The position numbers were made by a program, and so were the translations under genes. A DNA stretch of 64,000 bases from Chrysopilus asiliformis (lineage: Eukaryota; Arthropoda; Insecta; Diptera; Rhagionidae), in NCBI GenBank assembly GCA_964034945.1, contig OZ035962.1, positions 12,343,888-12,407,887 of the forward strand. The letters run 5' to 3'. Below are positions 43,567 through 56,189 of this stretch, piece after piece. The notes beneath the pieces were generated by a model that saw nothing but the letters and a program-made list of their open reading frames with translations, was not told where the DNA came from and made no database searches. Position 1 is the first letter of the stretch, and every line of letters starts with the position of its first letter.

Positions 43567-44352
43567 TAGGGATGCCAACGATATATCGATGTTTGCGAAA
43601 CATCGAGGTTTCGTTAAAAAATATCGAGTTTTAACCTCGATGTTGAACAGGTCGATATTTCGAGGTATCGATGTTGCTATCCACGATGTTATAACATTAC
43701 TCTTCATAAAATTAGTAGAGAAACTAATTTTAACTGATTTAATATAGCCACTCTACTTAAAGATTTGTTTCAAATTTTCTTTGATATCAATTTTGGGTTT
43801 CATCTTTCTACAAGATTTTGCAAAAAATACCAGAGCTAGCCATGAAATTCTACAGAGAAGTTTGGTCCTGATGTGAAAATCCGTTAACCGGAAGTAACCA
43901 AAACGGCAGCTTTTTAAAAACTATGCGGTTTTTTGCGATTTATTCCGAAACTAACAATTTTCCAGTAGTCTTATTTATTACAAAACTTGAAGACAATAAA
44001 ATTTGCTACATTTATGTCTTTTACGAGAACTCTGTATCTGAAGCGGTTATGAAGATATGCTGGTATTTCCAAAAAATTAGTTTTTTGCGAATATCTCGAA
44101 AACTAACGGGTTTTTGGTCGTGCAACGTATAAGAAGAATTAAAACCGTGTTAGTCCTACCTGGGTGCACTCCACCCACAGTAGAGCATCCACCAGGTAGC
44201 TAAATTATTTATTAAATGTAACTTTTACAAAACATCGGAAAAACATCGAGGTATCGATGTTTTCAGGACGATGTTTTCTGACATCGATGTCGCCTTAAAA
44301 AAAACATCGATTTTCGATATATCGATGTTGTATGAACGATGTTGCATCCCTA
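43567..44352. mobile_element. hAT-type non-autonomous element with CATCGAT-rich ends
   Basis: GTTAGAAC occurs exactly at 43559-43566 and 44353-44360. This 8-bp target duplication fits the hAT nTnnnnAn preference. The ends are TAGGGATGCCAACGAT and the complement of TAGGGATGCAACATCG. About 130 bp at each end is studded with CATCGAT, ATCGATG, CATCGAGG and CGATATATCG words in both orientations. The 786-bp interior holds a family C fragment (about 43800-44110) and no transposase. Confidence 0.85.
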
Positions 44353-44360
44353 GTTAGAAC

Positions 44361-45720
44361 GCATGTTCTGTTTCTTGGAAATTGCGAGGCCTCTGCCATC
44401 ATTTCCTTGTTGTGTTTGCCATTTACCTAGGATATAACTTTTTGCCTTGTTCCACTCTACACCCATATGTATGTAAATGTCACAAAGTCTGATCTACTTA
44501 CATTAATGTTGATGCATCGTGCGGAGTGTATAGTGTACCTGTGTGAATTGTGGGATGTGTGAATTATATTGCTAGAAAAATCAAGTTATAAACATGAACA
44601 TACATACAAGAATATAATTTGCCTAAAAATCTTTCTTGTATGAATTTCTGTATGAAATTTACCACGAATTCCTGTATGAACTACACAATGGATTTAATTA
44701 TGAAAGAACGGATAAAACATTTAGTTCTGGCTAGAAGAAAAATTCTACTAGAAGGTGTGCCATTCTGCGGAAACTTTTCATAAACTATGAGCTTTAAAAC
44801 ATTATAACGTTACTCCATAATGGATATGAAATTTTCAATGAATTATTTCATAAAGGAGATAAATATTTCATAACATGAATTATTTCAATACTATCCGTGG
44901 GAAATTCATCACGAAATTTTTCTTATTCATACAGCTTCAAAAAAATTTCATTGAAAACGTCCAATTAAATTAGGTGGTTTTTGTGTGGCTCTCGCGTACT
45001 TAAACTAGCCGCGTTGTAGCTAAACAGAATTCGAATACAGAAACAAAATTTTTATGCAAAATAATTAAGTTTTTACTGAAAATAATTCAATTTTTTATCC
45101 CAAAACTAGAGCTTTACCGTAAATAGTAATTTTTTGCTTTTTAAAAGAGAAGAATTTTAACATAAACGTTTTATGGTATTCTAATGTTTATCGTAAATAT
45201 TTTATATGCAATACGAATGATCAACTTAGTTGACTATTGTTAATAAAATTCTAGATAAAAAGCGATAATTTTATATGTAGGCCATCATAGGTGGTCGATG
45301 TGGACAATAATCATGTAATTCCCAATCAAAAAAACTCTTTCCACGTTAAAATGTTAAAATCTAGGCAAGTGAATGCCATTGATTCCGATCATTAACAGTA
45401 ATAAAAAAAAATAGGTGAATAGGAAAAAACATAAGGCTCAGCACGGCCAAAAAGGTAATAACAGTCAAAATTTTGTGTTCGATTATAAAGAAAGAACTTT
45501 GACATAAGATTTCAATAAACATAAATAAAAGGTGTAATTAATCTGCCATTAATGACATAACTAGATTTTAAACGGACAGAAAATCACATAAATTTTTTTT
45601 CTTTATATAGTAATCCCCCAAAAGAGCACTTTTCACAATGTATAAAAATCGATCAAGGCTTAAAATACAAAAAAAATGTATCTTTAAGATTAGAAAAAAG
45701 AGTAGATTATTATAAATTTT
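44361..45720. other. Non-genic DNA
   Basis: Repeated TTTCATAAxxxGAATTATTTC-like phrases around 44780-44900 may be a degraded repeat. No gene is seen. Confidence 0.35.
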
Positions 45721-45790
45721 GTGATTCGCGGGAATTAAACCCGCAACCACCTTTTTAAGAACACGAGCCTCTGACACATTCAAACAGCGT
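45721..45790 (-). repeat. tRNA-like sequence (decayed tRNA or SINE head)
   Basis: On the minus strand GGTGGTTGCGGGTTTAATTC (then CCGCGAATCAC) forms a perfect T-arm: GCGGG and CCCGC around a 7-nt loop, TTTAATT. This is close to the polymerase III B box GGTTCRANNCC with C changed to T. Upstream, TGTCAGAGGCTCGTG is a poor A-box/D-arm. The 5' acceptor strand expected to pair with GAATCAC is missing. It is more likely a decayed tRNA or tRNA-derived SINE than a working tRNA gene. Confidence 0.35.
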
Positions 45791-46955
45791 TCTTAAAATC
45801 CAATACTAGTAAAAAAAACTTTTTTACGATCATTCCTATATTATCGTCAATTGATTAAAGAAAGGGGGAAAACATATCTTAAACGTATTGATGATAAAAA
45901 TTTCAATTAATCACCAAAAATATTTCCATCTTCAATTTTCTTTTCCTATTCTTCGAGATTCTGCTATATGAAACTGTAGATGCGTTTTACGATCAATCCA
46001 TAAAAATCAATTAAAAATCAGATTGTGATGATGCTGACGATGGTTGGTGATGATGTCGATCGTAAAGTGAATAATGTTTATCACGATAAGATAGATATAT
46101 GAAATATCTATAAAAAAAACAAAATATCTAAGTTAGTAGATAGGAATATAAATCGAGCCGAGCAGATGATCAAACCTATATGAATTATAATTCATGCAAA
46201 TTTCTGTTGATCAAATCATACCAAGGGCTGGCTACACCTTTATTGGGAAATATTTCTAGTATCTATGATGAATATTAGGTTCTCACACATTTCCCAAAAC
46301 AAAACCAAACGTCACTCCAGAAATTTTCTATTTTCAATATTTTTCGTTAGCTTCGGCTAAACTATGATGGTCCAATTAATATCATTTTGTTTCCACATGA
46401 TGGTTTCTAATCGATTCTGTTATGATCGCACATTATTTTCAGTCATAAAATTAAGCTATTAAAATCACGACGATCGTTATGATCGCAAGTGGGTTGTAAG
46501 TCTTTTCAATCTTGATTCACACAAATGATAAAAAGATAATCATAAATTCGATAGTAATTCATTTCGGACAAAGCTTTCATCACCGTTGCAAGGAATTATG
46601 GAACGAAATGGAATTGAGCAGATTAAATGCTTACCTGAGAGTTTTTTTTTCTAATCGCTTTAATATCAGCATTAAACAGGTATAGTTACGATCAATGATC
46701 ATTCGATATCTACCGTATTAAAAGCGATTTATGATTGTTATCTATCACGGTAACTTGCTAAATGCTTATCTTCTTTTGCATCATAATACCATATGCTAAT
46801 GAGATTAAAATTGTTTTATAGTCAGTGTTTTGTTATTTGCGTTTTTGCTACACGGCTACGATTATAATACACTTGTTTTGTTTATCGACATTTAATATCC
46901 CGTGAAAAATGTTTTTATTATATAGTTTATAGTTTCAGGGGAAAAAAAATTCTTA
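45791..46955. other. Non-genic DNA rich in ATCGAT/ATGATC words
   Basis: No gene is seen. Many short ATGATCG and GATCAT words occur, without a clear periodic unit. Confidence 0.35.
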
Positions 46956-47191
46956 ACAAAGAGAAAAAATATGATCGACGCAAAACTTTCCTCTGCAATA
47001 TTTAGATTGGGAAAAAATATGCGAAAAAGATTAATTTTTCAAATATATCGAGAACCATTTGAGATAAATAAAAACCGATAAAATAAAAAATGTGGAAAAT
47101 TTTATATTATATTCATTTTTTGACAAAAACTCATAATTTTCCAGAAATATTCGAAAAACCAGTATTTTTTCAAAAAAAATTGTATGGGAGT

Positions 47192-48055
47192 AGTGTTGCC
47201 AAAACACCTCTTTTAAAGAGAACCTTATCTCTCTTTTAATTCAAATCAGGGAACTCCAATCAGGGAAAAAACAACGATTCCATTTCCACTGACGGATTTT
47301 TGAGCGCCCAAAATTTGTTCTAGGTTTCTTATCTTTATTTACCTAATCTTTGATTATATTATTTTTTTATTACGTAATGAAAATTTAGGTATTTTTGTGA
47401 TCAAGAAGAGTTCCTTTACCAAACCGGAACAGACTCCCAGGTCAAAATCAACACAAATCAAATTTGCAACGATTCAAAATTGATGTTGATTAAAAAACGA
47501 GCCGGTTGGAAGTCCCTGAAAAAAACTATCCTACTAGTTTTGTTTTTTTGCCCGGCTCGTTTTTTACATTCAATATACGAGTAAGTAAAAAAATATTGTA
47601 AATAAGTGGCTAATTATAGAAAAAATTAGGACCATGGCGACCAAAAAGTGCATCAGTGCTCCGCAACCAGTGTGCCGCGGCACACTGGTGTGCCGGGAAA
47701 TGATATTAGGTGTGCCACGGTAAACATTTCAAATAGCTATTTAATAATTCTTTCAGGATTTTTTTTTAATTTTTTTCATTATAAATATTTTATACACAAA
47801 TTTTTTTATATTTTCTTTTGTGGTGTGCCCCGGATTTCCAGAAAAAAAATTGGTGTCCCGTATGCAAATAAAGGTTGCGGAGCACTGGTTTATACGATCA
47901 TTCTATTTATAAGTTCTGTAATTGTAACTTTAAAAAAAATTTCTTTTTGTCTTCTTTTTGTTCTCTTTTTGTCCTCTTTTTATTAATTTCCTATAGAAGC
48001 TCGCTTTTTTCAACGGCGAGGTTCTCTTTTGACAAATAGAGATTCTGGCAACCCT
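47192..48055. mobile_element. TIR element with GTTGCCA ends, host of a nested hAT MITE
   Basis: The left end AGTGTTGCCAAAACACCTC and the complement of the right end (AGGGTTGCCAGAATCTC) match imperfectly over about 17 bp. TCTCTTTT-type inverted motifs lie just inside both ends. It splits family A cleanly. It has no transposase. A hAT-like MITE lies inside at 47654-47887. The superfamily is not assigned. Confidence 0.5.
47654..47887. mobile_element. hAT-like MITE with CAGTGCTCCGCAACC terminal repeats
   Basis: Perfect 15-bp inverted repeats, CAGTGCTCCGCAACC and GGTTGCGGAGCACTG, bound 234 bp. The CAG-N-GNTCNNCAACC type of terminus followed by GTGTGCCGCGGCACAC is characteristic of many hAT MITEs. 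The flanking 8-mers (AAGTGCAT, GTTTATAC) do not match, so the target duplication has decayed. GTGTGCC words recur inside both ends. The frame at 47648-47986 runs through it and is not a gene. Confidence 0.75.
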
Positions 48056-48319
48056 GGGCGGTACCCGTTATAGCTAACGAAACTTTTCCAAAAGTTAACA
48101 GAAAACTACGAAGCACAGACCGACAGACAGATACACGTACCGGACATCCTTTTAGCTGAATTGGATTTCGAACAGATCAGAAAATAAATTTTGTGCGTTT
48201 TGCAAATATGCATAATTTGTACAAAAATTGGATTTTTTAGCTTTTCGATTTAGTCTTTTTTTCGTTGTTTTGTACCAACAACAACAGGCAATTTGGAGTA
48301 ACGCGAAGTGACAGGTCTA

Positions 48320-48658
48320 AAGGCCCAACTACGATAGACATAGGAGCGCATATGTAAATGTCAAATTCCCAACGAATGTTGACATACCTAGCTGTCAACA
48401 TAAAAGCTAATCTTCATTTTACCTCAAGTGGAAATTAATATAGCCACAATATTATTAAATTCACACTAAAATTTTAGGTTATGTTCACTATTTTCATGTG
48501 CCAGTTCCATTTGTATCGAATCATTCATGCTTAACGAAAGTTTAACGAAGGTTTGAAATTGGCACATGTCTATTGTGGGTAATAACATTGACTTTCTTAT
48601 TCTGGAAATGACATATGCAGCTACATATGCGCTCCTATGTCTATCGTAGTTGGGCCTT
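48320..48658. mobile_element. TIR element with perfect 37-bp terminal repeats
   Basis: AAGGCCCAACTACGATAGAC (continuing ATAGGAGCGCATATGTA) at 48320-48356 is repeated, perfectly inverted, at 48622-48658. The 339-bp element has no ORF. No target duplication is clear, so the superfamily is open. The perfect repeats suggest recent mobilisation. Confidence 0.85.
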
Positions 48659-48952
48659 AAGGCAATCGACCTGTTTTTTAGATTCCGGACGAATAATCTT
48701 TCGGTAAAAAATCATACCTTCAACCACTAGTGTGTGGTCAGTAGTATGAAGCATCGTTTCACTATTTAACACGATCGTGATTAATATATCACGAATCCGT
48801 AATTAAGTCAACTACGTTTGTGTTAAAATCAACAATTTCAACAATGAATTGCTAGATGATTTTTCTTGTACGAAGCGTGGTTGAATCAACCAATGGTTTT
48901 TCTCTCCGTGAATTTTTTTTTTATTTTAAGCAATTAATTTTTAAAAGCTTAA

Positions 48953-49083
48953 GGGTCGATTTCACCACTGCTTTATGTAGTAAATAAATATCAGTCATAT
49001 GTCTTATTTCTACGGCACAAGGTTGCTGAGATGTATACTTAACCACTAGATAAAACTTATCCAGCGGTGGTGAAACAGGAACT
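48953..49083. mobile_element. Small MITE with TTTCACCACTGC ends
   Basis: GGTCGATTTCACCACTGCTT at the left and the complement of GCGGTGGTGAAACAGGAAC at the right give about 13 bp of imperfect inverted repeat around roughly 130 bp. It is non-coding. Confidence 0.45.
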
Positions 49084-49089
49084 AAATGA

Positions 49090-51465
49090 ACAAACCAAAA
49101 GAAAAATTGAAGTAAAACCTCAAGAAAAATTCAATTTTTAGAATAAAATCAGGCAAGTCCTAAAACCCTTTCATTTGAATTCGGTTCTCTGGATATTTCT
49201 AAATTCCTGCCAATTTAATTTTGAATCCAGTTCGGTCGCTCTTCAACACCCACATCTGCATTCAACAATTTCATTAACACAAATAAAAAACGATATTTTT
49301 ACGATAATTGAAATATCAAAAAGCCATTATGTCAAAATAATTAAAATCTCTTTAAAACCGTGCTAATAAAAATGTGTCTCTGAAAAAAAAAAAAAATAAA
49401 AACACATCACAAGAATATAAATTTGTTTTTAATAGCCGCCATCGCCAAGTAAGAGTCAATTGAAAATTTAAAAATTCTTCTGAATTTTTCCTCCCGTAAA
49501 TGTTAAACATATAAATCAATCCCATGGAAGATCAAAAGAATTTAATTTAAATGTTGATGCGATTAAATCCAGATGTGCAGATTTTTCCTTGACAAAAAAC
49601 GATTTATCAATCCGGGTCTGATTCATAAACCCGCCTCAGAACACACTTTCATTAATTCTCTTGGACTTGTGGCGAATTTCAATCTTAAACCCACTACGAA
49701 AACTTGTCAAAATAATTCCTTGGACTCTTTGCCACAGGTTGTTAACATTGATCCACAATAGCTCAAAAGCGTATATTTTATTTTTGTTAATTCCATCGGT
49801 AGGTATTTTGAATTTTCCTTCAATGATGATCGTGAAAACTCTCCAACGCATCAGGCGCGGTATGTTGAGAATTTTTTCGCATATCAATGTCAGTTGAATG
49901 CGAAAAATGAGGTGACAAAATAAGTTTTCACACCATCGTTACGTAGCCCTCATCCCCCGCTACGGCAGACACCGTCCATCAGACATCTGTGCCAACTATC
50001 CAAAAAGATAAATCTTTTTGCATGATCACATTTTCAATCCGTGCAGTTTCATTGCACTCACTCGGCATTTGATTTCAATGCGAGAAAAAAACGCGTTAAA
50101 CGAGACAGGAATTTTCTTTTCGTAGGCAACTGTTGTATTTCTGTCATCTAGAGAAAGACATCATCTATTTTTGTTAATCTTATAACTTATTCTTTGCTTT
50201 AAGTCGAAAACAATCTATAAGTACTCCACAAATATTTGAATTTAACGTCGTATCGGCGGGTTGATTTATGTGGGCAGTGTCGTCTCGATCATCAAACCAG
50301 CAAATTCAGCCGCACTATTAAAAACATCAACGAATTTAGCGAAATTCTGTATACATTTCTCGCACAAGACTATAGCAGTGAGAGATTGCAAGATAAAAGA
50401 TGTCCACTTAACTAGAATTCGCAAATTATCTTCCAAGCTCCAATAAGTGACTTGTCATTAGGTTTTCTCAAGAATCTCCCGTGACACATGATCCAGTACC
50501 ATTTTAAGTGGAAGAAGTTAACAAAACAAGAATCCATTCGATTCATGTTGGACACATTCCATCTTCTATCCCAGATATTTAAATAGTAAATAATCTTAAG
50601 GTAAGGTCGTCCGCGTAGAGATAGATACAAGATACATGATGCGATAGCCAATTTGATGGGCATTACGCATAAACTTAACAGGTACCCAACATTCCGATCC
50701 ACCTACACCATACACAGCAATAGTTTGTAATCATCTGGGAAGATCAAAAGTGGCGATAACGATGTTAAGACAAAATACCTGTTTCTACTAATTAAGAAGT
50801 CAATTAATCAACCACAAGAAATTCAAATCCACTTTTTCGATTAGATTGTGCCCGTTGGCCATTTTCTTAAAACGATGTTGACTGTAAACCATTCGACTGT
50901 GTGTGCATTTAAAAAATTTCAACATTCATAATAAAAGTTTTTACTGATTGTTGCGTTCAAGCGCTATAATTAGAGATCTCGTCAATAATAAAATTCAGGT
51001 GTTCCTGGGAAAAGGGCTACCGATCGTAAAAGATTTTCAGTTAATCACAGCATCATTTAGTTTTGCCGAATTTGAATAAATGTTTAGATTTTCGATGAAT
51101 TTGCGGTGATGATTGGTAGTGATACTGACAAATTTTCAATGTAAATGTGGTAGTATGGTTAATTTCATTAATTTCGAAGGTATGCCACCGTCATAACATT
51201 TCATGCTTTCAACATTGATAAGTTTTGGTAAACATTATTTTGTATGATGAAAGATTTTACGATTATTGAGATGACACTGTATAATTGATTCGTATTTACA
51301 TTAAAGGTGATAAAATCACAATCTAAAAGTTTAATTTAAATCATTAATTTTATTGTGATCGAATCATCAAATTTTTTCTTCTAGCAAAAGCTATGATCAA
51401 TTAATGGATACTCGGAAAAAATAACTTTAATTGGCAAAATGGAATTTAAGATATAAGAAAAGCCA
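49090..51465. other. Mostly unique non-genic DNA
   Basis: Overlapping frames on both strands at 49573-49897 and 50261-50702 have no recognised domains or splice support. No repeat family is recognised. Confidence 0.35.
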
Positions 51466-51469
51466 CACT

Positions 51470-51990
51470 TTTCCATGGGCCAATCGTCAAATACTCTACA
51501 TGAGGAGAGACAACATTTTTATTTTTAAAAAATCCATTTTAATGGGGGAGGGTTGAAGGAGTGGTCCGTCTATACTCTATAGTCTATATGATGGCAGACA
51601 AAATGTTTATTTAAAAAAATGCATTTGTATAAGGGAGCAGTGGTCCTATTGGATTTTGATGTATGGATAAGTTATGTAAAATCCTATTCTAAACACATTT
51701 TACTTTTATAAATTTTTCAATACGACTCACCATTTTCGAGATAATAGAAAAAAAGTATTCAATTTGTATGGGGCAGGGAGAAGGAATGGTCCTGTATAAA
51801 TTTTTCAATACAACTTACCGTTTTCAAGAAAATTGCAAAAAACTGTTTCGTTTGTATGTGGGAGGGGAGAAGGAATGGTCCTATTTTGACCATTTTAGAA
51901 CTTGGCCTAGCCATTTACGAAAAACGTAGCCATATAAAATTTCAAGTCTCTAGCTCAATCCTTGCGATACCTGTAACTTATTTCATTAAC
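51470..51990 (+). repeat. Interspersed repeat family E, multi-module copy
   Basis: It starts CCATGGGCCAATCGTCAAATACTC. It contains partial and full modules (GATTTTGATGTATGGATAAG, CACCATTTTCGAGATAATAG, TACCGTTTTCAAGAAAATTG, each with TTTGTATGGG-type ends). It reaches AAATTTCAAGTCTCTAGCTC and AATCCTTGCGATACCTG, then stops without a microsatellite. Confidence 0.65.
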
Positions 51991-54900
51991 CAGAAAAGGT
52001 TAATTTTTCGGTTTGAAGAAAAAAAGACACAGGTTGATCATAAAATACACTTTTATGAGAATGGAGGAGAGTGCAAAAACCCTACAATTGTTAGCCTGAC
52101 CCATTTTATGGACAGTTGCTGCAGAATATTTTCCAATATTCAGATGCTTAAATGATTTTGCAGAAATATTTTCTAATTCATACTCTAAGACAAAATAGAT
52201 TCCAAATCTGACTATATTAACGACAAAAAAAAAGTAGTTATAAAATTCCAACTCACTACTCCGCAAAAAAATCAACAAATGTAAACAGCTCTTAAACAAT
52301 AATAAGCGGAAAGTGATATTTCTTGTAAATTACTAGACAAAGTGGCCGTTTATATTCAAACAACGAAATTTTAAAACTAAAAGAGTGTTTAATTAATGCA
52401 AAAACTATTCAATTTAATTCAATTCTTTACAAAATGAGAACATGAAAATATTTTTGTTTTTTCAACGAAAATATTCACGCAAAAAAGTGACTTTTTTTTG
52501 TACAAAATACATATTGATTTTTGAATAATGTTTGAATAATGATATAAATTAAAATGTGGGTCAACTAATAACACACGAAAACCATGTTTAGTCTTTTTAA
52601 GTTCACACTTCCTTCATAGCTGGAATTGACGCCAGGTGAGAATAATAGTTGGCTACCATCCGGGCATCTTGGGGCGAAAACGTGCGCCCCATTGATTTAA
52701 TGTAGAGAATTGGGCCCTCTTAATAATGTCAAATAATATTCAAAAGTGTTAAATTTATGTGAAGCTAACAAGCGCGTAAAATTTTCGCCGAAATGCCGAG
52801 CAAAAAAAAACAAACAAAACGTGAAATTTACTGACAGGAGAGTTCGATTAAGGCCATAGGGCAAACTGCAAAAACAAACAAAACATCTATTTTAAATAAA
52901 TAATCGGATTTACACCTAATTGCTAATTAGCCAAATCAAAAAATATTCGACGAATTCATGCATGAGATGCGGATCCATTTGGATTCATAGTTATTTGCGT
53001 TTCTTTAGGTTTTTGGTTACTGCCTGTTGAAAAAATTTGTATATGGAATCTAGAAAGATGTTTCGTTTCGATCGGAATCAAGACTGTTTCATTCATAGTT
53101 CAGCAATTAATTAGACAAAATTATTCAACACCCCTTAACACAATCGGTTGATATTCACGTTTAGTTGGAACAACAGTAACACGACCGAAATACAGCAACA
53201 ATAACACCAACAACAAATTAATTAAGCAACATTCACCTGAGCCGTTCACTCAATAAATCAGCTATTTAGGTGTGTTCGCCGAAAAACGTCCATAAGACCA
53301 TAGCATGCGAGCCAAAAAAGCATTAAGTTGGCGGCATAATGAACTTAAAATACCGGCAGCAGCGCCACTGAAAAGCATACAACAGGGGCACAGAAGACGA
53401 TCAAGCACCTGAAGCAGCGCTGCGCAGCGCAGCACACCTGAACCTGATGAAGAACGAAAACTTGATCAATACAGCCGGCGAATATGAATTCTTCAGTTGA
53501 TGTAGGAGAAGAAAATCAATCCAAAGTCGCCGGGTATCCCTGATGTCGCATCCAATCCTCCAATGAATATTCAATTGCGCTATAGCGAATATTTATGTAA
53601 ATTCTGATATTCAAATCTGCAGCCGCCACAGACAAATTCGTCTTTTGCTTCGAATAATCGAAGATCGCGCTAATAGCCAGGCCGAGGTTATTACCTGGGA
53701 TCAACAAGACTCCATCGATCGATCTATCTATCGGTGGATCAGCATTGATCTTCGGTGTCATCATTAAAGTCATCACAGCCGAAACTGGCAAATGAACCAC
53801 AGAGAAGAGATCATCAAAGGTGGACATTGTGGCGGCAACCTTTACGCATCGATCCACCCGCTAGTGGCTACAAAATGAGGCATTTTATGCAGATGATGGA
53901 CTATTACATGACCATGACAAATGGCTTTTGATAATAAAAACAGGAGAGAAAGTCCCATCATCAACATGCGACCTCTTTGGCTTTAATTTGTCTATTAACA
54001 TTTTTCGACAAGAAGCCGAAAAGCCTAAAAAATTAGGTATAATGGATTAGAACCTTCTTGGTCAGCCGAAATGCTTGAATGGCGGTATATCGATTTGGTC
54101 AAAGGGAATTGAAAAAACAAATCTCCAATAAATTTAAATATTACACTTTCCTACACCTACGATTTTTTCAAGTTTACGCCTCATTACCTGAAATTGGACC
54201 TAAAAGGTTCTCACGAATTGAATGGAAATCAATATCTCATCAAAGCACTGTTTTGTGATGGCATTTATCGAAGATAATTGGTGTAATTTCCGATTTATCT
54301 TTTAGTTTCTTAGTATTCCGTCTTTTAATTGTTATTAATGGTAATTTATTAATTGATTGGAAGTTATTTGTTACCTTTGGGCGAAAGAAATATAAAAATT
54401 ACCATCTTGAAAATTAAACGCGTTAGTATTGCTAATAGCTACGTACTGTATGTTTCCCTCGGGATAAATCCCTTCAAATCAGAAAAAAATTACTTCAAGG
54501 GTTTAGAAGATATCAGAACAGGCTGCTCAGAGGGGAAGGGGAAGGTTTGATTCAATTGGCTACTTGACGGCCTGAAAACCGTGAAAAACTTTAAAAAAAA
54601 TGTTTTTCAGGTGGATTGAACAAAAATTGAACTGTCGAACAAAACTGCGAATCCGTGCGGTAAAGCAACAAAACTGCGCAATATGTGTGACTACGATTGC
54701 AACTATTTTTCCTACAAGATTACAAGCCGTTAAGTAGCGCAGCATAAAAGACATTTGCTGCAAGCTACTTTTCTGTATTGAGTGAACACCGCACGCATCT
54801 TTTGTAGCTACAATACAAAAGCGGCGCAATAAAAGTAGCCAAATCTGGTAGTAGCATAACAAAGGTAACAGGTGCAAAATCACAAATGGCTTAAAACTAT

Positions 54901-55250
54901 AGTGACCATATTTAATTTGCGCCGAACCGGGACATAATAAGGGGAGAATCGGGATAAAGAACAATGAAGAAGGATTATATGTCATTCTTAAAAACAAAAC
55001 ACAGTTTGGAAGAAATCACAGACAAAAATAATTAGTAAGTATGCGCCACAGGCGGAATTTTTAAACAAAATACAATGACTTAAATCAAGAAATACATTGT
55101 CCGGAGCAAAAATCACCTTCATTTTTCGTGCTTTTCAGAAGCCCAAAACTAAAATTATGGTGATAAAGTGATAAAAACAGACGGCAACAAAGTAAAGTTG
55201 AGAAACAAAGAGAACATTTTTGAGGTATCCGCACCGGTGGTAAAATCCGT
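51991..55250. other. Non-genic DNA; hairpin near 54735-54770
   Basis: The 113-codon minus frame at 53516-53857 and the 145-codon minus frame at 54560-54997 have no recognisable domain and are not called. Near 54735-54770 AGTAGCGCAGCA pairs with TGCTGCAAGCTACT around an 11-nt loop, a possible hairpin. 53150-53880 is a balanced-composition island of unknown nature. Confidence 0.35.
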
Positions 55251-55254
55251 TGGA

Positions 55255-55330
55255 AGAATGCACCGCAGGCGAAAAAATTATGATTTTCAACAACCCTTAA
55301 TCGAAGTAGAGTATGTTTTGCATATTCAGT
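55255..55330. repeat. Short repeat family I fragment, opposite orientation
   Basis: CACCGCAGGCGAAAAAATTA followed by GAAGTAGAGTATGTTTTGCA resembles the inverted forms at 32191-32275 and 56190-56275. Confidence 0.4.
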
Positions 55331-56189
55331 AATCGTTTTTTAGGGTTACAAAAATATGTCAGGTTAAATTAAATCCTCCTTGACAAAAGTTTAGTTTCCG
55401 GGACGCCGGAAAATAATACTTAAATTCGGAACTGTCCTTCCTAATCCGGAACGTATGGTCTCCTTATCACCCTTCCACATGTAGAGAAAAACCGCATCAA
55501 AATCTGTTGAGATTTGTTTCAAACCAAGTCGTAATTTTAGTTATAAACCAAACATTTTCCCATTGGACTCCGAATATTTTCCGGCAAAATATGGGATGAG
55601 TGGTGCCATAGTAGAGCTAAAGGAGTGCAAATGTTTAATTTAGTTTTAATTAGCTACTCATTATTGGATAAAACTCAATAAATAAATAAAAACATGCCAA
55701 CTTGGTACAAAACTCAACACACAGACGAAATTCCTGCTTCAAGAATGTTTCAGAATTAAATTTCATTCATTGTGAATTGATTTTTGATCTTATGAATGAA
55801 CATCGCATTTTCTATGTTTTTTTTTTATTTTGAAATCAGTCCTTGGTAGTCCATAAATTATTCATTAGGCGTATTCGCAAAATCAAAGTGAGCACGTTTA
55901 AAAATTCCCGTTTCCCATAAAGCATAAATACAAGTTTAACACAATATAAAATGGTTTTTATGATCGAAAACTAATGAATGCTAACGAAAGTTGTTTACCC
56001 CAAAATTAATAAAAAAAATTGCTTAAAAATCGTGCCCTCAAAAATGTTAAATATGTCGAAAAATTCAATTTCTTCAAGATTTAGTATTTGTACAGTGACC
56101 ATACGTCCCGAAATGGCCAAGAAAATAAATGTTGTCTTAGATTTTTCAATTTAGTGTTAGATTTGATCAAACTCTTGAAAACAAACTAG

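Larger units (their letters stand above)
46960..48205 (+). repeat. Interspersed repeat family A, copy 4 (interrupted)
   Basis: The left part (CAAAACTTTCCTCTGCAATA, CAAATATATCGAGAACC) reaches TTGTATGGGA at 47189. It resumes at about 48056 with CGGTACCCGTTATAGC and CTTTTCCAAAAGTTAACAG, and ends near GAATTGGATTTCGAACAGAT. The interruption is the element at 47192-48055. The microsatellite is only a short GACCGACAGACAGA. Confidence 0.7.

Noticed and set aside
47648..47986. 112-codon frame at the hAT-like MITE
   Set aside because: It runs through the terminal repeats and poly-T interior of the MITE and is not conserved coding sequence.
53516..53857. 113-codon minus-strand frame
   Set aside because: It includes a GATCGATC simple-sequence segment and has no recognisable domain or convincing splice sites.
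54560..54997. 145-codon minus-strand frame
   Set aside because: Composition follows local AT-rich DNA, no motif is recognisable, and the first codon is not ATG in a good context.
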